A DNA stretch of 64,000 nucleotides from Caprimulgus europaeus (Eukaryota; Chordata; Aves; Caprimulgiformes; Caprimulgidae), in contig OU015541.1 of the NCBI GenBank assembly GCA_907165065.1, positions 2,480,001 through 2,544,000 on the forward strand, in the 5' to 3' direction. A program made the position numbers and the translations under genes. Below the pieces are notes generated by a model, which saw only the letters and a program-made list of their open reading frames with translations, did no database searches and was not told where the DNA came from. Shown one piece after another: positions 59,359 through 64,000 of the stretch; the stretch's first letter is position 1; each line of letters starts with the position of its first letter.

Positions 59359-59364
59359 TTTATT
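59359..59364 (-). terminator. Candidate polyadenylation signal of the DEPTOR-like gene
   Basis: TTTATT on the plus strand reads AATAAA on the minus strand, about 130 nt after the stop codon. It would give a short 3' UTR ending near 59340. Confidence 0.6.
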
Positions 59365-59493
59365 TGAAAATATATTAAAATGCCTGGCTAACATTTCAGA
59401 GTGAAAAGTCAAGCTTGGTCCCTCCCCACAGTTCATCCTTGCTTAGTAGAGTGTCTTGCCTTTCCAAACAGCAGTAGGATGAGACTCCTTTGC

Positions 59494-59619
59494 TCATTCA
59501 ATGGCTTCCATGACTTCCATCACAAGAGTTCGTGGTCCTGTCATGATGAGGCTGCTGATGGTTTGATAGTCCAGATGTAAAACATACATACCATTCACTG
59601 AGAAAACAAACTGGCACAC
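59494..59619 (-). CDS. DEPTOR-like last exon: PDZ domain, end, and stop
   Basis: This encodes VCQFVFSVNGMYVLHLDYQT, ISSLIMTGPRTLVMEVMEAI and E, stop TGA at 59494-59496. Human DEPTOR ends in a matching GPRTIVMEVMEELEC. The acceptor is cttgcag. Confidence 0.96.
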   Translation of the reverse strand: MCQFVFSVNGMYVLHLDYQTISSLIMTGPRTLVMEVMEAIE

Positions 59620-62600
59620 CTGCAAGGAGATGAAGGGCAGGTTACCTTCAGCAGATGTCTTCAAGGCAACTTCTGCCCATGACTGACTAGAGCCAGAGGC
59701 TGCAATGCAAATAACTGGCTACAAAATCCTGTAAAGCATTACCACCCCATAAGCTGCATGAATAAACACTGTGCTACCATCACTATATCACCAAAAAGGG
59801 ACCAAAGGGATTTAGACTGTGAGCTAACAGAGAAAAAAAACCAACAACATTCATTTATGAGCAGTGGTTCATTTCACAGATGGAAATGAGGCACAATATT
59901 AACTACTAGCAATTTGGTAGCAAATGAGATTAGGTAAAGAGAAATTAACTGGGCTCTTGAGTAAACAAAACAAATTCATCCATCCCCTTTCAGTCCTGCC
60001 TGAAGCAAAGAAAGAGTCACACTCTGCCTCTGAAGAATCCCATTATTTCAAACATCCATGTGACCTTACCTTCATCCCTGCAGCTGCAGCAGGTCCTCCT
60101 GGGTCCACTGCCTGGATGTGGCAAGGTCTTCCTCCTCGGACCACAAAGCCCCAGCCCACCGCATCCCCCACAATCTACAAGCAGAACAAAAGGGGTTTAA
60201 AAGCCAAGGAATGGGCTGGGTAGAGGAGATGCAACAGTTCCTAGTGAGATGGAGAGCTCTGCTCATGATCCTAATCTATTACAGGTGGGAGAAAAAGGGC
60301 TGTGCACCAAATGAGATGCAGAACAGCAGATTAATTGCTCTTTGCAGTGCTGTTTTCTGGTTAATATTCCCTGTCAGCAAGTGCAGGAGAGTGAAGCAGC
60401 ATGCAAGTTGAAGTGCAAGGCATGCACCAAGAGCGTGTCAAGAACATTTCCAGAGCACGCACACGCTGCCTTTGCTTTGGCACAGGAGAGCATTTCCAGG
60501 GTGGAAGTAGCCACTCTTAATTTTTCCCCACACTGAGATCATCTCAGTCTGTCAGAGCAATTTGCTGTAATTCTGTGCCCATCTGATGCGACTAAAAGAG
60601 AAACAGAATTCCCAAAGGACTTCGCACATTACCCAGAGAAATAAATAACAGCAACTGCACAGCTAAGCAGAAGGAAATGAGCCATGAAAGGCCCAGGCTG
60701 GCAGAGTTGAAGGGCAGGGCAAGAGCATTCAGGACAAGAATGAACAGCACGTCCTCGTACATGCCACACTAATCACCAGCTTTATTTTTCTTGCTCCTTC
60801 CCAGCAATTTTTATAGCACAGTTTATTTGGGAACCTGATCCACAGCTCTTCTGTAACCCATCTCATGTCAAACCAGTATGGCAAGACAGTCCTCACGCTT
60901 CCTAAACTGGCCACGGTGAGATTCCCCCTTTCAAAGGTGGGCAGGAAAGAGCTGAGAAGTTTTACACAAAAATAAACAAGCAGGATAAGATCTGCAGGGC
61001 AGGAGCTGTCTTGCAATACTCACACCCAGCACACACCAGCCCTGCCTTGCCTGGTCCTACAGCTTTAGAAACAACTCAAAAAGCAAAAGCCCCAAACTCA
61101 GGTTGTCTGCAGCATCCTGGAGATTTAACAGTGTGTTTATTTGGACCATGAAAAAAAGCCCATGCAAAGAAAGGGAAGAGATGCTCCCTGTGCAGTGCTG
61201 CTCTATCAGATGCTGATGGACCATATCAACATATCTGACCTGCAATGGGAACCTGAAAGATGCATAAAGGTGTGCATAAAGGTGACATCTGTGTGACACA
61301 GAGGACGTGGCAGAGTCTCAGCTGTCACAAGACCTGATTGATTCTACAGTTTGCATGGAGCTGGATGAAGAAACATAAATGGATATTTATTCTTTTTTTT
61401 TGTCTAGGAGCCATTCTCTTTCCTGATCTACCCCTTTAATGCACATTCAACTAAAGCAGAGGCTGCACACGTTTCCACCCACAAGAATATCTGAAGACCT
61501 CAACCCACTGAGACTCATCAAGAAAGAGCTGTGATGATGTGACATGCAATCAAAGCTTCAACAGAGGTCAGAGCAGCAGTGGAAAGCTACCAAAGAGTCA
61601 TCAGAAGGCTCAATCCTGTTGGATTAGCAAAACCATTCGCTATGGTCACTTACAGTTAGCGTTTTCTTGATGTAGGGGGCCCCAGGGGACAGGAGCTCTT
61701 CATTGGTGATGGGTCTCTTCAACACTAGAGCAGAAGGTGACAGATCCTATCAGAACCAAAGGTTTCATACAATAAAGTGCACAAAGAGACAGCCTGGGGA
61801 TTACCATGGGCTGGAGAACAGATGTTAGAACCAGTCACAGCTACTGCACACAGAAATCTTTGCATTCATCTCAATGTTTTCCAAAACATCTGCAGAACTT
61901 CTCAAATCAAGACTCAGAGGTGAGGCTCACCCTCTCCCCTGCAAGTCACCAAGCTGACAGTGGAAGAGTTTAGACCTGAGGCTTGAGTTAGCCCATGCCC
62001 TGAAGGAACAGATATATCCTGTGCAACAATGGGGCAATGCAGAAGCCCAGACCTGATTTGGGGTTGCACTCAGCCACGGGAGGGAACACCAGCGTAGGAG
62101 TAGGGTTGAAGTAGGAGTTGGAGTTTCCAGCGAGGGAAGTGATGCTGCTCCTTCGAACTGCTGAGACAATTTTGATCTCCTTGTTGGTCTGGACTGAAAG
62201 AGGCAGAAATAAAAATTACCCAAGGAAAGAACAGACTAGTTTGAAATAACAAACTTCCCCCTCCACCCTGACCCACATCTGAACGATAAGCACATGCTGA
62301 AGGTGGCATTTGAGCTTAGAAAGAGAAAAACTAGTTTCAAAGAAGGATCAAGAGCTGAGTGGATGATAAGCTGAGTTATTTTCCTGGGATGGGGAGCTGT
62401 GATAGAGACTGCTGCTGCATCATGACATCCACCACAAACCAGCAGGATGGGTGGTCACTTCATGGGAGGCCTGGAGGAACTCCCTACACTTTACTGGAGC
62501 AACACCCTCAGCTCTGGGATACTCGGGTGGTGTAATCCTTGCTGTCACACCCCTCCACAACCACATCCACAGTTACCAGAGAGGAAGCTGGTGTTGCCTG

Positions 62601-63642
62601 GGTCCGGGTTGAGCTTGCGGAGACAGAAGGGGCTGTCTGGGCTCTCGGAGAGGGTGCGAGAAGAGTTCTCGTTGAGTAACTCCGTGAGACGCCGCCTCCG
62701 GCGAAAGTTGGTCCAGAACTGGTAGAGGATGTCACTGTCAAAGAAGTGATGCCTATTGGAGACTAGGAGAGAACAGGGGAGGAGGGAGAGGCTGAGGGGG
62801 TGTGAAATGTTTATAACAAATAGATTGAGGGACCCAAATGATTTTATTTTAATGCCTCTGTGTTCAACTGCAGTTTTTCTGAGTCTTTCAGAAAGACACC
62901 TGCAGGGAAGGAGGAACAGCAGGGCCACCTCCCTAGGAGATGCCATCTCCTACAGGTGCACCATCAAGTCACAGCCCTCTGTCACCTGCCCCTGTCCCAA
63001 GACACTCAGAGGACTCCCTGCCTTCTGAACTGAAAGTTTAACTCCTGCAGATGCTTACGATCTCTGGCCAAGCAGAGATGAAAATCCCACCCTCCCAACC
63101 CAGCCCTCCCAACCCAGGGGTGGATCCCAGTCCTGTGGCCAGAGGCTTTGAAGAACTGAAGAGCAATAGCTCAGATTTCAGCTCAAAGCCTTTGTGGGTG
63201 GTAGAAGATTGCTCCGGTTTCAAAGGTCACCAGCTCCAAACATAGAACTAAAAGGCCTCATTGCCATCTCTAAGTGGGCACTTGACCAGCACTTGTTGCA
63301 TGACATGAATGGGGATTTGTTCTTAGCAAATCCTTCACAGCTATGCTCATCTCTTGCTTTCCATCCCAGCTCCAGCCAGACCTTTGCTCACCATGCTGAA
63401 TGATCCCATGCTCCAGCAGCGCCCGGCCCAGCTCCACCGCTTCCTTTCGGTTCTCCACTTCTCCCTCCTGAACGAGCCAGTCGATCATCTCACAGCCCAC
63501 AAAAGTCCTCTGGTACTTCACCGAGTTCTCCTCTCTCACTTTCAGAATTGATCCTTCCATGCTCACCAGCCTGGCACAGAGGTGGGACAAGGCTCTCATG
63601 GTGCTGTACAGCCCGGCCATCCCCCATGGGAGCGGCAGCCAG
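59494..63642 (-). CDS. DEPTOR-like (DEP domain mTOR-interacting) gene, 3' six exons, 5' end outside the window
   Basis: Six exons join in frame to give about 293 C-terminal residues: second DEP domain, Arg-rich and Ser-rich linker, and PDZ domain. DEPTOR is about 409 residues with two DEP domains and a PDZ. The missing part, about 115 residues, corresponds to the first DEP domain and should lie right of the window. Very close matches to human DEPTOR include WLVQEGE, HGIIQHV, FRRRRRL, DSPFCLRK, GDAVGWGFVVRG and PCHIQAVDP. In DEPTOR the PDZ binds mTOR and inhibits both complexes. Divergence is spread evenly and the neighbour is COL20A1, not COL14A1, so I call it a paralogue rather than DEPTOR itself. 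The locus looks intact, with no stop or frameshift in the visible exons. Confidence 0.88.
60070..60174 (-). CDS. DEPTOR-like exon: PDZ domain, first part
   Basis: This encodes IVGDAVGWGFVVRGGRPCHI, then QAVDPGGPAAAAGMK. WGFVVRG is the carboxylate-binding loop region of the DEPTOR PDZ. Phase 0 to 0; donor gtaagg. Confidence 0.96.
61654..61724 (-). CDS. DEPTOR-like exon: linker to PDZ
   Basis: This encodes VLKRPITNEELLSPGAPYIK, then KTLT. Human DEPTOR has VLKRPVTSEELLTPGAPYAR. Phase 1 to 0; donor gtaagt. Confidence 0.94.
62053..62193 (-). CDS. DEPTOR-like exon: linker (degron-equivalent region)
   Basis: This encodes VQTNKEIKIVSAVRRSSITS, LAGNSNSYFNPTPTLVFPP and ECNPKS. It aligns with the human linker that carries the SSGYFS phosphodegron, but reads SNSYFN here. 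Phase 1 to 1; the donor gtctgg is weak. Confidence 0.9.
62577..62762 (-). CDS. DEPTOR-like exon: end of DEP2 and start of linker
   Basis: This encodes SNRHHFFDSDILYQF, NFRRRRRLTELLNENSS and SPDSPFCLRKLNPDPG, ending FLS. The acceptor is tctcctag, phase 1 to 1, donor gtaact. Confidence 0.93.
63392..63642 (-). CDS. DEPTOR-like exon: second DEP domain
   Basis: The exon opens in phase 2 after a cttgcttcag acceptor. It encodes MAGLYSTMRALSHLCARLV, a KYQRTFVGCEMIDWLVQEGE core and EHGIIQH. It ends in phase 1 at donor gtgagc. An in-frame ATG at 63620 sits in a strong start context (GGGATGG). Confidence 0.87.
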
Positions 63643-64000
63643 CTGAAGCAAGGCCAAGAGAAGTGGGCAAAGCATTACAGCCAAAACATTCCTGCCTGGG
63701 AGCAGTGGGAAGAGAGGGAGAGAAGCAGAGCTGCAGTCAGGGAGCTTTGTAAATCATCATCACACCAGAGGAAGCAGCTTCAGCAAAACCAGTTCATCTG
63801 TGACCTCAGATAAAGCCAAGCAAGCAACCAAATGTGCACAACAACTGGCAGAGAGTCCAAAGTGATGGAGAAAGTGTGTTTCAGTAGACACCTATTCTGT
63901 TTGCAGCTTGTGTGAGAGCTAAATCCAGTGCCTCCACGAGAGGGTGCAGTGGCCTCAGCCATGAGATGTGCTGGGTGTTCTCCCTACTCCCCTCGTCACC
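63643..64000 (-). other. Intron of the DEPTOR-like gene to the window edge
   Basis: I find no exon coding the first DEP domain in this stretch. It should be intronic, with upstream exons beyond the right edge. Confidence 0.6.

Noticed and set aside
59494..63642. Calling this gene DEPTOR itself
   Set aside because: The linker is strongly changed and the neighbour is COL20A1 and not COL14A1; paralogue is the better fit, pending a tree.
63490..63684. Minus-strand open frame starting with a signal-peptide-like stretch
   Set aside because: It is an alternative frame over the DEP2 exon and its polypyrimidine tract. The hydrophobic start is translated intron; the DEP frame is supported by homology.

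Overview
This is a vertebrate, most probably avian, chromosome window. Three split genes can be read by protein homology. Many CR1-type LINE 3' ends, typical of bird genomes, lie between and inside them. The gene order CHRNA4 - COL20A1 matches the region around human 20q13.33 and its bird counterpart. The species cannot be fixed from sequence alone.

Layout. (1) 1-1455, plus strand: the last intron, last coding exon and 3' UTR of CHRNA4 (neuronal nicotinic acetylcholine receptor alpha-4). (2) About 1456-9285: a tail-to-tail intergenic stretch with no gene I can support; its right part probably holds the COL20A1 3' UTR. (3) 9286-53262, minus strand: a complete COL20A1 gene (collagen alpha-1(XX), a FACIT collagen). 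I could place 37 coding exons whose phases all join; they sum to 4224 nt, that is 1407 residues plus stop. Domain order: signal peptide, FN3, linker, VWA, five FN3, thrombospondin-N-like (TSPN) domain, interrupted collagen triple helix, short NC1 with the FACIT Cys-x4-Cys pair. (4) 53263-59338: intergenic and presumably the COL20A1 upstream region; CR1 fragments and simple repeats only. (5) About 59340-63642 and running off the right edge, minus strand: the 3' six exons of a DEPTOR-like gene (second DEP domain, linker and PDZ domain).

Biology. The three genes do not form one pathway. CHRNA4 is a ligand-gated channel subunit, COL20A1 an extracellular-matrix protein and the DEPTOR-like gene a predicted intracellular mTOR regulator. 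The most interesting point is the linkage. A DEPTOR paralogue sits head-to-tail upstream of a FACIT collagen, just as human DEPTOR sits upstream of COL14A1 on 8q24. This suggests an ancient duplicated block of which mammals seem to keep only part. In this paralogue the linker segment that carries the SSGYFS phosphodegron in human DEPTOR has changed, so its stability may be controlled differently.

Limits. Exon edges were chosen by hand from reading frame, splice dinucleotides and remembered family sequence. UTR ends, promoters and repeat borders are approximate.
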